Of a stretch of 64,000 nucleotides of DNA, positions 57,157 through 64,000 are shown in pieces. Position 1 is the stretch's first letter, and each line of letters starts with the position of its first letter. The notes beneath the pieces are model-generated. The model did not search any database. It saw nothing but the letters and a program-made list of their open reading frames with translations, and had not been told where the DNA came from. The stretch lies in NCBI GenBank assembly GCA_963798505.1, contig CAWCTX010000005.1:124001-188000 (forward strand), written 5' to 3'. The position numbers and the translations under genes were made by a program. The DNA is from CAVWSM01 sp963798505 (GTDB lineage: Bacteria > Actinomycetota > Actinomycetes > Jiangellales > Jiangellaceae).

Positions 57157-58428
57157 TCACACCAGCAGCCCGCGCCGCCGCGCCACGAGGAACCGCCGCT
57201 CGACCTCGTTGCCGGTCAGCTCGATGGCAAGGTCGTACGCCGCTGCCGCCTCGGCGGTCCGGCCTAGCCGACTCAGCAGGGCGGCGCGCGCCGCGGGCAG
57301 CAAGGCATAGCCGGGCAGTTCACCATCGAGCCCGTCGAGCAGCTCGAGGCCGCGGGCAGGCGCCGTCCGCCTCGGCGACCGCGACGGCGCGGTTGAGCCG
57401 CACGACCGGCGACCCGGTCAGCGCCTCCAGCCGGCCATAGAGCTCCGCGATCATCGCCCAGTCGGTCTCCGCCGCAGACCGCGCATCGGCGTGCAGGCCG
57501 GCAATCTGCGCCTGCAACAGATAGCGCCCGGCCGGTCGACCCGTCGCGTCAACGCGCGTACCAGGCGCATCCCCTCGGCGATCTCGGCGGCATCCCACCG
57601 CGAACGATCCTGAGCAGCGAGCAACACCAACCCGCCCGCCTCGTCCACCCTCGCCGCGCGGCGCGCGTGCTGGAGCAGCAACAACGCCAGCAGCGACCAC
57701 ACCTCCGACTCGTCCGGCATGAGCTCGGCCAGCAGCCGCGCCAGCCTGATCGCCTCCGCGGCGAGGTCCTCGCGCAGCAGCCGCTCGCCCGCGCCCGCCG
57801 CGTACCCCTCGGTGAAGAGCAGGTAGACCACCGCCAGCGCGGTGTCGAGCCGCTCGGGGAGCTCCGCGTCTGCGGGGACGCGGTACGGGATGCCGGCCTG
57901 GGCGATCTTGCGCTTCGCGCGGGTCAGCCGGGCGGCCATGGTCGTTTCCGGTACGAGCAGCAGCCGTGCCACCTCCGGCGTACGCAAGCCCGCGACGTAA
58001 CGCAGCGTCAACGCCACCCGCGCGTCCGGGGCGAGCGCAGGGTGGCACGCGGTGAACACCAGCCGCAGCCGCTCGTCCTGCACGGTCGTCACGACACCAG
58101 CCCCATCCAGGCCACCGCCAACCGTCGCGGCCTCGCGCGCCTCGACGACCAGCAGCGGCAGCCGGCGCGCCAGCGTCGCTTCGCGCCTCGCCCGATCGAC
58201 GGCCCGCCGCCGGGCGGCCGTCAGCAACCAGCCGGCCGGATTGCGCGGAACTCCCACGCGAGGCCAGCTCGCCGCCGCCTCCGCGAAGGCATCGGCCAGC
58301 GCGTCCTCGGCGGCGTCGAGGCTGCGCAGCTCGACCGCGAGCAGCGCGAGCAGGCGCACCCAGTGCTCGCGGTGCGCCCGCTCGAGCGCCAGCGCCGTGT
58401 CAGCCGCAGCCGTGGCCTCGGCCGTCAC
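57157..58428 (-). CDS. ECF sigma factor with TPR-like C-terminal extension (ECF42-type), two frame breaks
   Basis: GTG at 58428 overlaps the YCII gene stop. Sigma2 (HWVRLLALLAVELRSLDAAEDALADAFAEAA, WPRVGVPRNPAGWLLTAARRRAVD in parts) and sigma4 (VALTLRYVAGLRTPEVARLLLVPETTMAARLTRAKRKI) are intact, followed by the long helical extension of this group (LLFTEGYAAG, SLLALLLLQHARRAAR). The frame breaks twice. A missing base near 57528-57541 separates EGMRLVRALTRR from PAGRYLLQAQIAGLHADARS. An extra base near 57365 separates VAVAEADG from the last stretch (ARGLELLDGLDGELPGYALL to FLVARRRGLLV). The two compensate, giving a 423-aa protein ending at 57157. Confidence 0.85.
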
Positions 58429-58763
58429 GCCTCCACGATGGCGCGCACCTCGACGACCGTCTCGGGCACTGCCTTGGCCAGCTCCAGCGCCTCGTCGAGA
58501 TCGTTGGCCTCCACGAGATAGAAGCCGCCGAGTTGTTCGCGCGTCTCGGCGTACGGCCCGTCGGTCACGGAGACCGAACCGCCGTTCTTGTACACGGTCG
58601 TCGCGGTGTGCGCCAACGCGAGCTCTTCACCGCCGCGCATCGCGTCACGGGCGCGGAGCAGCTCGGAGAACGCCCCGTGCTCCTTGTACAGCTGGGCGCG
58701 CTCCTCCTCGGTCGCGTTGGCCCATTCCTCCTCGCGCCCGTACAGCAGCAGCACGTACTTCAC
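58425..58763 (-). CDS. YCII/DGPF-domain protein, partner of the ECF sigma factor
   Basis: 112 aa from GTG at 58763 with GAGGAG upstream. MKYVLLLYGREEEWANATEE, then the diagnostic DGPYAETREQLGGFYLVEA. DGPF proteins are regularly encoded next to ECF42 sigma genes, as here with a 4-bp start/stop overlap. Their role is unsettled; enzymatic or regulatory function is possible. Confidence 0.9.
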   Translation of the reverse strand: MKYVLLLYGREEEWANATEEERAQLYKEHGAFSELLRARDAMRGGEELALAHTATTVYKNGGSVSVTDGPYAETREQLGGFYLVEANDLDEALELAKAVPETVVEVRAIVEA

Positions 58764-58867
58764 GGTGTCTCCTCGTGGTCGCGGCCACCTGGTCGGCAGC
58801 CTCCCACGACCATGTCGAACGGGCCAGGCCGTTATCGACAACCTCGGGTAGGGTCGCTCCGGAAACC

Positions 58868-58952
58868 GAAGACGGCCGGGGTGCCCCATGCAGGGGCTGA
58901 GATCACACTCGCCGAACCTGATCCGGGTCATGCCGGCGCAGGGAGCCGCACG
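58868..58952 (+). ncRNA. TPP riboswitch (THI element) upstream of thiMED
   Basis: The conserved aptamer blocks are in order: CCGGGGTGCCCC, GGGGCTGAGATCACAC, CGAACCTGATCCGGGTCATG, CCGGCGCAGGGAGCC. Downstream the segment GGCTCCC (58983-58989) can pair either with the aptamer 3' end GGGAGCC (58941-58947) or, as CTCCC, with the thiM ribosome-binding site GGGAG (58996-59000). A small hairpin (CGCTCGC/GCGAGCG, 58956-58977) lies between. This suggests translational control. Confidence 0.93.
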
Positions 58953-59006
58953 GATCGCTCGCAGCAGCAGGCGAGCGCCCGAGGCTCCCGACGAAGGGAG
59001 TTCACG

Positions 59007-59801
59007 ATGGTGACGAGCGCCGATGTGTGGGCCGTGTACGCAGCCGTACGCGCGCGCGGACCGCTGGTGCAGAACATCACCAACTACGTGGCGATGGACG
59101 TGTCCGCCAACGCGCTGCTCGCCGCCGGCGCCTCGCCGGCCATGGTGCACACGCCCGAGGAGGCGGCGGACTTCACGGCGATCTCGTCGGCGCTCGTCGT
59201 CAACATCGGCACCCTGTCGCCGCACTGGGTCGACGGTATGCGTGCGTCCATCGAACTGGCCGGACAGCGCGGCATCCCCTGGGTGCTCGACCCGGTCGGC
59301 GTCGGCGCCACGCCCTACCGCACCAAAGTGGCCGCCGAGCTGCTCGGGATGCGGCCGACGATCGTACGGTGCAACGCCAGCGAGGCGCTCGCCCTCGCCG
59401 GGGCGACGTTCGGAGGCAAGGGCGTCGACTCGACGGCCGATGTGCACGACGCCGTGGAGGCCGCGGCCGCGATCGCGGGTGCGACGGGCGGCGTTGTTGC
59501 CGTCACTGGTGCGACAGACCTGGTGACCAACGGCACCACCGACATCCGCGTCGAGGGCGGCGACCCACTCATGGCCAAGGTGACGGCGCTCGGCTGCGCG
59601 GCTAGCGCCCTGGTCGGGGCGTTCGCGGCCGTCGAGAACGACGCGCTGGTGGCGACGGCCGCGGCGCTGGCGGTCTTCGGGCTGGCGGGGGAGCGCGCGG
59701 CGGCTGGCGCGGCAGGACCGGGCACGCTCCGGCTGCGGCTCCTCGACGAGCTGTACGCCCTGGACGAGCCGTCGGTCCTCGCGGGGGCGCGACTCTCGTG
59801 A
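59007..59801 (+). CDS. thiM: Hydroxyethylthiazole kinase
   Basis: 264 aa from ATG at 59007, 7 bases after GAAGGGAG. Phosphorylates the thiazole moiety for salvage. Motifs: PLVQNITNYVAMDVSANALLAAGASPAM, GIPWVLDPVGVGATPYRT, IVRCNASEALALAG, VVAVTGATDLVTNG and the catalytic Cys loop KVTALGCAASALVGAF. First gene of thiMED under the TPP riboswitch; thiE overlaps by 4 bp. Confidence 0.95.
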   Translation: MVTSADVWAVYAAVRARGPLVQNITNYVAMDVSANALLAAGASPAMVHTPEEAADFTAISSALVVNIGTLSPHWVDGMRASIELAGQRGIPWVLDPVGVGATPYRTKVAAELLGMRPTIVRCNASEALALAGATFGGKGVDSTADVHDAVEAAAAIAGATGGVVAVTGATDLVTNGTTDIRVEGGDPLMAKVTALGCAASALVGAFAAVENDALVATAAALAVFGLAGERAAAGAAGPGTLRLRLLDELYALDEPSVLAGARLS

Positions 59802-60454
59802 CGAAGCTCGACCTGCGGCTCTACCTCGTGACCGACCCCGACCTCGTCGGCGACCGGCCGCTGGCTGACGTCGTCGCGGCGGCCGTGCGCGGCGGCGTCA
59901 CCCTGGTGCAACTGCGCGACAAGCAGGCGTCGTCGGAACGGCTTGCCGCAACGGCCCGCGAGCTGCAGGCCGTGCTCGAGCCCTGGGGTGTCCCGCTCAT
60001 CGTCAACGACAACGTCGAGGTCGCCGCAACGGTCGGCGCGGCCGGCGTGCACGTGGGCACCAGTGACGCGCCCCCGGCAACGGCGCGAGAGGCCCTCGGC
60101 GCGGCGGCAGTGGTCGGCTGGTCGGTCGAACGCCTGGATCAGCTGGACGACCCGCAGATCGGCGCCTGCACCTATGTGGCCGCAAGCCCGGTCTGGAGCA
60201 CACCCACCAAGGACGACGCGGCGCCGCCGCTCGGGCCCGACGGGCTGCACGAGCTGACCCGGCTTACCCGCCTTCCCGTGGTGGCGATCGGCGGGATCGA
60301 TGCCCGCCGGGCCTCAGAGGCGGTCGCGGCCGGTGCCGAGGGTGTGGCCGCCGTGTCGGCGATCCTGGGTGAGGACGACCCCGAGCAGGCCGCACGCCGG
60401 CTGCGTACGGCCGTCGACGAGGCGCTCGCCCGGCGGAAGCGACGGCGCCGATGA
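59798..60454 (+). CDS. thiE: Thiamine-phosphate synthase
   Basis: 218 aa, GTG start in the thiM stop. Couples HMP-PP and thiazole-P to thiamine phosphate. TIM-barrel motifs YLVTDPDLVGDRPL, GGVTLVQLRDKQASSERLAATAREL (parts), VPLIVNDNVEVAATVGAAGVHVGTSD, GACTYVAASPVWSTPTKDDA, VAIGGIDARRASEAVAAGAEGVAAVSAIL (parts). Overlaps thiD by 4 bp. Confidence 0.94.
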   Translation: MTKLDLRLYLVTDPDLVGDRPLADVVAAAVRGGVTLVQLRDKQASSERLAATARELQAVLEPWGVPLIVNDNVEVAATVGAAGVHVGTSDAPPATAREALGAAAVVGWSVERLDQLDDPQIGACTYVAASPVWSTPTKDDAAPPLGPDGLHELTRLTRLPVVAIGGIDARRASEAVAAGAEGVAAVSAILGEDDPEQAARRLRTAVDEALARRKRRRR

Positions 60455-61263
60455 CCCCGACCGTGCTCAGCGTCGCGGGCAGCGACCCGTCCGGAGGTGC
60501 CGGCATCCAAGCCGACCTCAAGACGTTCAGCGCCTTGGGGGTCTACGGCGCCGCGGTCCTGACCGCGCTCACCGCACAGAACACCCGTGGCGTGACGGGG
60601 GTGCACGGCGTGCCGGCGGCCTTCGTCGCCGACCAGCTCGACGCGGTGCTCGACGATCTGGACGTCCGTGCGGTCAAGACGGGGATGCTGTGGTCCGCGG
60701 ACGTCGTCACCGCCGTCGTCGACGTGCTCGGCCGGCACCAAGTGCCCGAGCTCGTCGTCGACCCTGTCATGGTGGCGACATCCGGCGACCGGTTGGTCGA
60801 CGAAGGCACCGTCGAGGCGATCCGTGACCTGCTGGTGCCGATGGCGACCGTCGTCACGCCCAACCTGCCCGAGGCGGCCGCGCTCGCCGGCGCGCCGGTG
60901 CCGGCCGGCGAGGAGGAGATGGCCGCGGTCGGCGCCGCGCTCCGCGGCACCGGTGCCCGGGCCGTGCTGGTGAAGGGTGGTCACCTCAGCGGCGCTGAGG
61001 CGGTGGATGTGCTGGTCGACAAGGACGGGGTGCTGCGGTTGGCCGCGCCGCGCGTACGTACCAACAACACCCACGGGACCGGCTGCACCCTGTCGTCGGC
61101 GATCGCCGCCCGGCTGACGCTCGGCGACGCGCTCCGCCCGGCCGTGACGGCGGCGAAGGACTATCTGACCGGCGCACTGCGGGCGTCCACCGAGCTGCAG
61201 GTCGGGGCCGGCGCCGGCCCCGTTCACCACTTTTACGACCTCTGGCCGGCAAGGCGCACGTAG
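60451..61263 (+). CDS. thiD: Hydroxymethylpyrimidine/phosphomethylpyrimidine kinase
   Basis: 270 aa. Ribokinase-like fold; phosphorylates HMP and HMP-P. VLSVAGSDPSGGAGIQADLK, ALTAQNTRGVTGVHG, VDPVMVATSGDRL, VTPNLPEAAALAG and the anion-hole motif NTHGTGCTLSSAIAARLTLG. Last gene of the thiamine operon. Confidence 0.96.
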   Translation: MTPTVLSVAGSDPSGGAGIQADLKTFSALGVYGAAVLTALTAQNTRGVTGVHGVPAAFVADQLDAVLDDLDVRAVKTGMLWSADVVTAVVDVLGRHQVPELVVDPVMVATSGDRLVDEGTVEAIRDLLVPMATVVTPNLPEAAALAGAPVPAGEEEMAAVGAALRGTGARAVLVKGGHLSGAEAVDVLVDKDGVLRLAAPRVRTNNTHGTGCTLSSAIAARLTLGDALRPAVTAAKDYLTGALRASTELQVGAGAGPVHHFYDLWPARRT

Positions 61264-61371
61264 CATGGCGGCTACACTCAACGCTTGACCCGGTGCACAG
61301 CGCGGTGCTGGAGGCGGCCAGACGCCGCACGACCGGGACAGCTCCCACCAGCCCCACCGCGAGGTAGTCCT

Positions 61372-62961
61372 GTGAGCAAGCCCGTCGTCCTGATCGCCGA
61401 AGAGCTGTCGCCCGCAACCGTCGAGGCCCTCGGGCCCGACTTCGAGATCCGCCGTTGCGACGGGGCCGACCGTGAGCAGCTGCTCTCCGCCATCGCCGAC
61501 GTGGACGCCATCCTCGTGCGCAGCGCCACCAAGGTCGATGCCGAGGCGCTCGCGGCCGCGAAGCGGCTCAAGGTGATCGCCCGGGCCGGCGTCGGGCTCG
61601 ACAACGTCGACGTCAAGGCGGCGACCCTCGCCGGCGTCATGGTCGTCAACGCGCCGACCTCCAACATCGTGAGCGCTGCCGAGCTCGCCGTCGGCCTGCT
61701 GATCGCCACCGCGCGCAACATCCCGCCGGCCAACAGCGCGCTCAAGAAGGGCGAGTGGAAGCGGAGCAAGTTCGGCGGCGTGGAGCTCTACGAGAAGACC
61801 GTCGGCGTCGTCGGGCTCGGGCGCATCGGCGTGCTCGTGGCGCAGCGACTGTCCGCGTTCGGCATGCGGGTCATTGCGTTCGACCCGTACGTCGCGACTG
61901 CCCGCGCAGCGCAGATGGGCGTACGGCTCATGACGCTCGACGAGCTGCTCCGGGAGAGCGACTTCATCACGGTGCACCTGCCCAAGACGCCCGAGACGAT
62001 CGGGCTCATCGGCGACGAGGAGCTGCACAAGGTCAAGCCGTCCGTACGCATCATCAACGCGGCGCGCGGCGGCATCGTCGACGAGCAGGCGCTCTACAAC
62101 GCGCTCAAGGAAGGGCGCGTGGCGGGTGCGGGCGTCGACGTGTTCGACAAGGAGCCGATGACCGACTCGCCGCTGTTCGAGTTCGACTCGGTGGTCGTGA
62201 CCCCGCACCTGGGCGCGTCGACAGAGGAGGCGCAGGAGAAGGCCGGCATCGCGGTGGCCCGCTCGGTGCGCCTGGCGCTGGCCGGCGAGCTCGTGCCCGA
62301 CGCGGTCAACGTCAAGGGCGGGGCCATCGCCGAGGACGTGCGTCCCGGCATTCCGCTGGCCGAGAAGCTCGGGCGCATCTTCACCGCGCTGGCGGGCGGC
62401 GTGGCCGGGCAGCTCGACGTGGAGGTCCGCGGGGAGATCAGCGCCTATGACGTCAAGATCCTCGAGCTCGCCGCGCTCAAGGGTGTGTTCACCGACGTCG
62501 TCGAGCACCCGGTGACCTACGTCAACGCGCCGGTGGTCGCCGCCGACCGCGGCGTCGAGGTGCGGCTGCTGACCGACGGCGAGAGCCCCGACTACCGCAA
62601 CCTGATCACTGTGCGCGGCACCCTCGCCGACGGCCGGTCGGTGTCCGTGTCCGGCACCCTGACGGGCCCCAAGCACGTCGAGAAGCTCGTCGAGGTCGAC
62701 GGCTTCGACATCGAGGTGCCACCGTCCGAGCACATGGTGTTCCTCCGCTACGTCGACCGGCCCGGCATCGTCGGCACCGTCGGCCGCATCCTCGGCGACG
62801 CCTTCGTCAACATCGCCTCGATGCAGGTCAGCCGTGACACCCAGGGCGGCCACGCGCTGGTCGGCATGACGCTCGACTCGGCCGTGCCTGCCGCAGTGTT
62901 GGACGAGATCGCCGTCGAGATCGGCGCCGAGAGCGCGCGGGCGGTCGACTTGTCCGACTGA
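61372..62961 (+). CDS. serA: D-3-phosphoglycerate dehydrogenase (long, ASB-ACT type)
   Basis: 529 aa from GTG at 61372 (GAGGTAG upstream; usual start VSKPVVLIAEELSPATVEAL). First step of serine synthesis. NAD motif VGVVGLGRIGVLVAQRLSAF, catalytic residues in INAARGGIVDEQAL, GVDVFDKEPMTDSPLFEFD and VVTPHLGASTEEAQEKAG. Then the allosteric substrate-binding domain (about 320-450) and a C-terminal ACT domain binding serine (RYVDRPGIVGTVGRILGDA, NIASMQVSRDTQGGHALVG). Matches the mycobacterial-type enzyme in length. Confidence 0.96.
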   Translation: MSKPVVLIAEELSPATVEALGPDFEIRRCDGADREQLLSAIADVDAILVRSATKVDAEALAAAKRLKVIARAGVGLDNVDVKAATLAGVMVVNAPTSNIVSAAELAVGLLIATARNIPPANSALKKGEWKRSKFGGVELYEKTVGVVGLGRIGVLVAQRLSAFGMRVIAFDPYVATARAAQMGVRLMTLDELLRESDFITVHLPKTPETIGLIGDEELHKVKPSVRIINAARGGIVDEQALYNALKEGRVAGAGVDVFDKEPMTDSPLFEFDSVVVTPHLGASTEEAQEKAGIAVARSVRLALAGELVPDAVNVKGGAIAEDVRPGIPLAEKLGRIFTALAGGVAGQLDVEVRGEISAYDVKILELAALKGVFTDVVEHPVTYVNAPVVAADRGVEVRLLTDGESPDYRNLITVRGTLADGRSVSVSGTLTGPKHVEKLVEVDGFDIEVPPSEHMVFLRYVDRPGIVGTVGRILGDAFVNIASMQVSRDTQGGHALVGMTLDSAVPAAVLDEIAVEIGAESARAVDLSD

Positions 62962-63016
62962 GCGCATCGTTCGGACAGCGCTCGCCCTGCGACCCTCCGC
63001 CTGCGACGATGGCGCG

Positions 63017-63565
63017 ATGCTGCAGGGCAAACGCGTCTGCTTGCGGCCGGTTCGTGAGACGGATCTCGATCGGCTCTACGACGCGCACACCGCGATCGGC
63101 ACACGCGGGGCCTACTTTCCGCTCGGTGTCATGTCCGAGACCCGCTTCCGCCGCGAGTTCGCCGAGAGCGGCTTCTGGGACAAGACCGAAGGGATGCTGC
63201 TGATCACGACCCCCGAGGGCGAGATCGCCGGCCACATCGAGTTCTTCCGGCCCGTCTCGTACTGGGATGCCTTCGAGCTCTCCTACCAGCTCTACGACGA
63301 CCGGCATGCCGGTCTCGGCTACGTGACCGAGGCGGTGCAGCTGCTCGTCGACTACCTGTTCGGAGCCAAGAAGGAGAACCGCATCCACCTGGTGATCGCT
63401 CCCGGGAACACCGCGTCGCGACGGATCGCGGAGAAGTGTGGCTTCATGCTGGAGGGGACGGCCCGCGGCGCCTTCTTCAACGACGGGCGCAGCCAAGACG
63501 TGCTGATCTACTCGCTGCTTCGGGCCGATCCGCGGCCGTGGCACCGGTCGGAGCCCGACAGCTGA
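63017..63565 (+). CDS. GNAT-family N-acetyltransferase (RimJ/RimL-like)
   Basis: 182 aa. Starts MLQGKRVCLRPVRETDLDRLYDAH. Acetyl-CoA binding region YELYDDRHAG-type loop (SYQLYDDRHAGLGYVTEAVQLLVDYLF) and the C-terminal signature NTASRRIAEKCGFMLEGTARGAFF. Substrate unknown: protein N-terminus, amino acid or antibiotic are all possible for this family. Confidence 0.88.
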   Translation: MLQGKRVCLRPVRETDLDRLYDAHTAIGTRGAYFPLGVMSETRFRREFAESGFWDKTEGMLLITTPEGEIAGHIEFFRPVSYWDAFELSYQLYDDRHAGLGYVTEAVQLLVDYLFGAKKENRIHLVIAPGNTASRRIAEKCGFMLEGTARGAFFNDGRSQDVLIYSLLRADPRPWHRSEPDS

Positions 63566-63573
63566 CGCGACCC

Positions 63574-64000
63574 TCAGACGGTGATGACGATCTTGCCTTG
63601 GGCGCGGCCGTCTTGCAGGTGCTGGATGGCTTGCGCGGTCTCGCGGAGCGGGTAGGTGCGGTCGATCGCCGCCTTGACCTGTCCGGACTCGATCAGCTCC
63701 CGCAGGACGGTGAGGTCTTCGGCGTTCTCCGTCGACGCGAGCATCGCCAGCTTTTGGCTCACGAGCGGGGACACCAGCATCGCTCGGAGGGAGCGGTCGA
63801 ACCCGCCGAGCCAGCGTCCACCGGTTTCGCCGCCGACGATCACAAGTGTTCCTCGCCGGGTGAGGGCTCGACGCAGGTGTGACAGCCGGCGATTGCCTCC
63901 GGTGTCGATGATGACGTCGTAGCGGTGGCCACTGCTCGTGAAGTCGTCACGTGTGTAGTCGATGACGTGGTCGGCGCCGAGGGATCGGACCAGGTCGGTC
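63574..64000 (-). CDS. Medium-chain NAD(P)-dependent alcohol dehydrogenase/quinone oxidoreductase (5' part beyond window)
   Basis: C-terminal 142 residues of an MDR-family enzyme; the frame runs off the window edge. Seen: LVRSLGADHVIDYTRDDF (cofactor domain), DVIIDTGGNRRLSHLRRAL, GTLVIVGGETGGRWLGGFDR and the typical end AIDRTYPLRETAQAIQHL, then GKIVITV. Resembles zinc-free quinone-oxidoreductase-like members. Convergent with the GNAT gene. Confidence 0.88.
   Translation of the reverse strand, partial: TDLVRSLGADHVIDYTRDDFTSSGHRYDVIIDTGGNRRLSHLRRALTRRGTLVIVGGETGGRWLGGFDRSLRAMLVSPLVSQKLAMLASTENAEDLTVLRELIESGQVKAAIDRTYPLRETAQAIQHLQDGRAQGKIVITV

Overview
The window is high-GC DNA, densely packed on both strands. 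It has many 4-bp ATGA/GTGA start-stop overlaps, GTG starts and Gly/Ala/Arg/Val/Asp-rich proteins. It also carries the GlgE alpha-glucan pathway, an ECF42-type sigma factor and a DUF222/HNH (13E12-like) pseudogene. Together these indicate a chromosomal segment of an actinobacterium. Gene style suggests Propionibacteriales/Nocardioidaceae, but that lower rank is inference. I see no rRNA, tRNA, CRISPR array, phage, insertion sequence or plasmid origin.

Layout. 1-2.3 kb: end of meaB, a small membrane protein, a PH-domain protein and a MarR regulator. 2.3-3.6 kb: a DUF559 nuclease-like gene flanked on both sides by copies of a palindromic repeat. 3.6-6.8 kb: an Rrf2 regulator and a sulfonate/taurine-type ABC transporter. 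6.9-9.7 kb: a B12-dependent acyl-CoA mutase large subunit and a thioredoxin-TPR protein. 9.7-23.8 kb: glycogen/alpha-glucan metabolism (DUF3500, glgB, mak, treS, glgE, divergent glgP, glgX), with an L,D-transpeptidase between glgP and glgX. 24-28.1 kb: etfBA, a cysteine desulfurase and mnmA. 28.2-29.8 kb: the decayed DUF222/HNH gene. 29.9-35.7 kb: nucleoside deaminase, ferredoxin reductase-like flavoprotein, short MetE-like protein, patatin and ligA. 35.8-42.6 kb: ACT-VOC fusion, two-component pair and gatCA-(small protein)-gatB. 42.6-49 kb: DUF4097 protein, sugar dehydrogenase, 2-hydroxyacid dehydrogenase, Zn alcohol dehydrogenase, BNR-repeat protein and a broken hypothetical gene. 49-57 kb: ilvD, a GGDEF/EAL protein, and ilvB-ilvN-ilvC behind a leader-peptide attenuator. 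57-64 kb: ECF sigma with its DGPF/YCII partner, a TPP riboswitch with thiMED, serA, a GNAT and a partial oxidoreductase.

How the genes work together. treS, mak, glgE and glgB form the trehalose to maltose to maltose-1-phosphate to branched alpha-glucan route. glgP and glgX degrade the product. ilvD/ilvBNC make branched-chain amino acids, and serA starts serine synthesis. thiMED salvages and joins thiamine precursors under TPP control. The cysteine desulfurase and mnmA plausibly form a sulfur relay to tRNA.

A striking property is repeated single-base frame breaks in otherwise healthy genes: treS, the L,D-transpeptidase, the MetE-like gene, ligA, the sugar dehydrogenase, the Zn alcohol dehydrogenase, a hypothetical gene and the ECF sigma gene. 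All but one behave as one extra base. Sequencing or assembly over-calls are the simplest explanation. I give joined coordinates for these genes.

I do not see a clear, wholly new system. The best leads are the DUF559 gene with its flanking palindromic repeats, the DUF3500 gene translationally coupled to glgB, the small membrane protein inside the gat operon, the acyl-CoA mutase with altered active-site motif, and the dispersed stop-proximal palindrome element.
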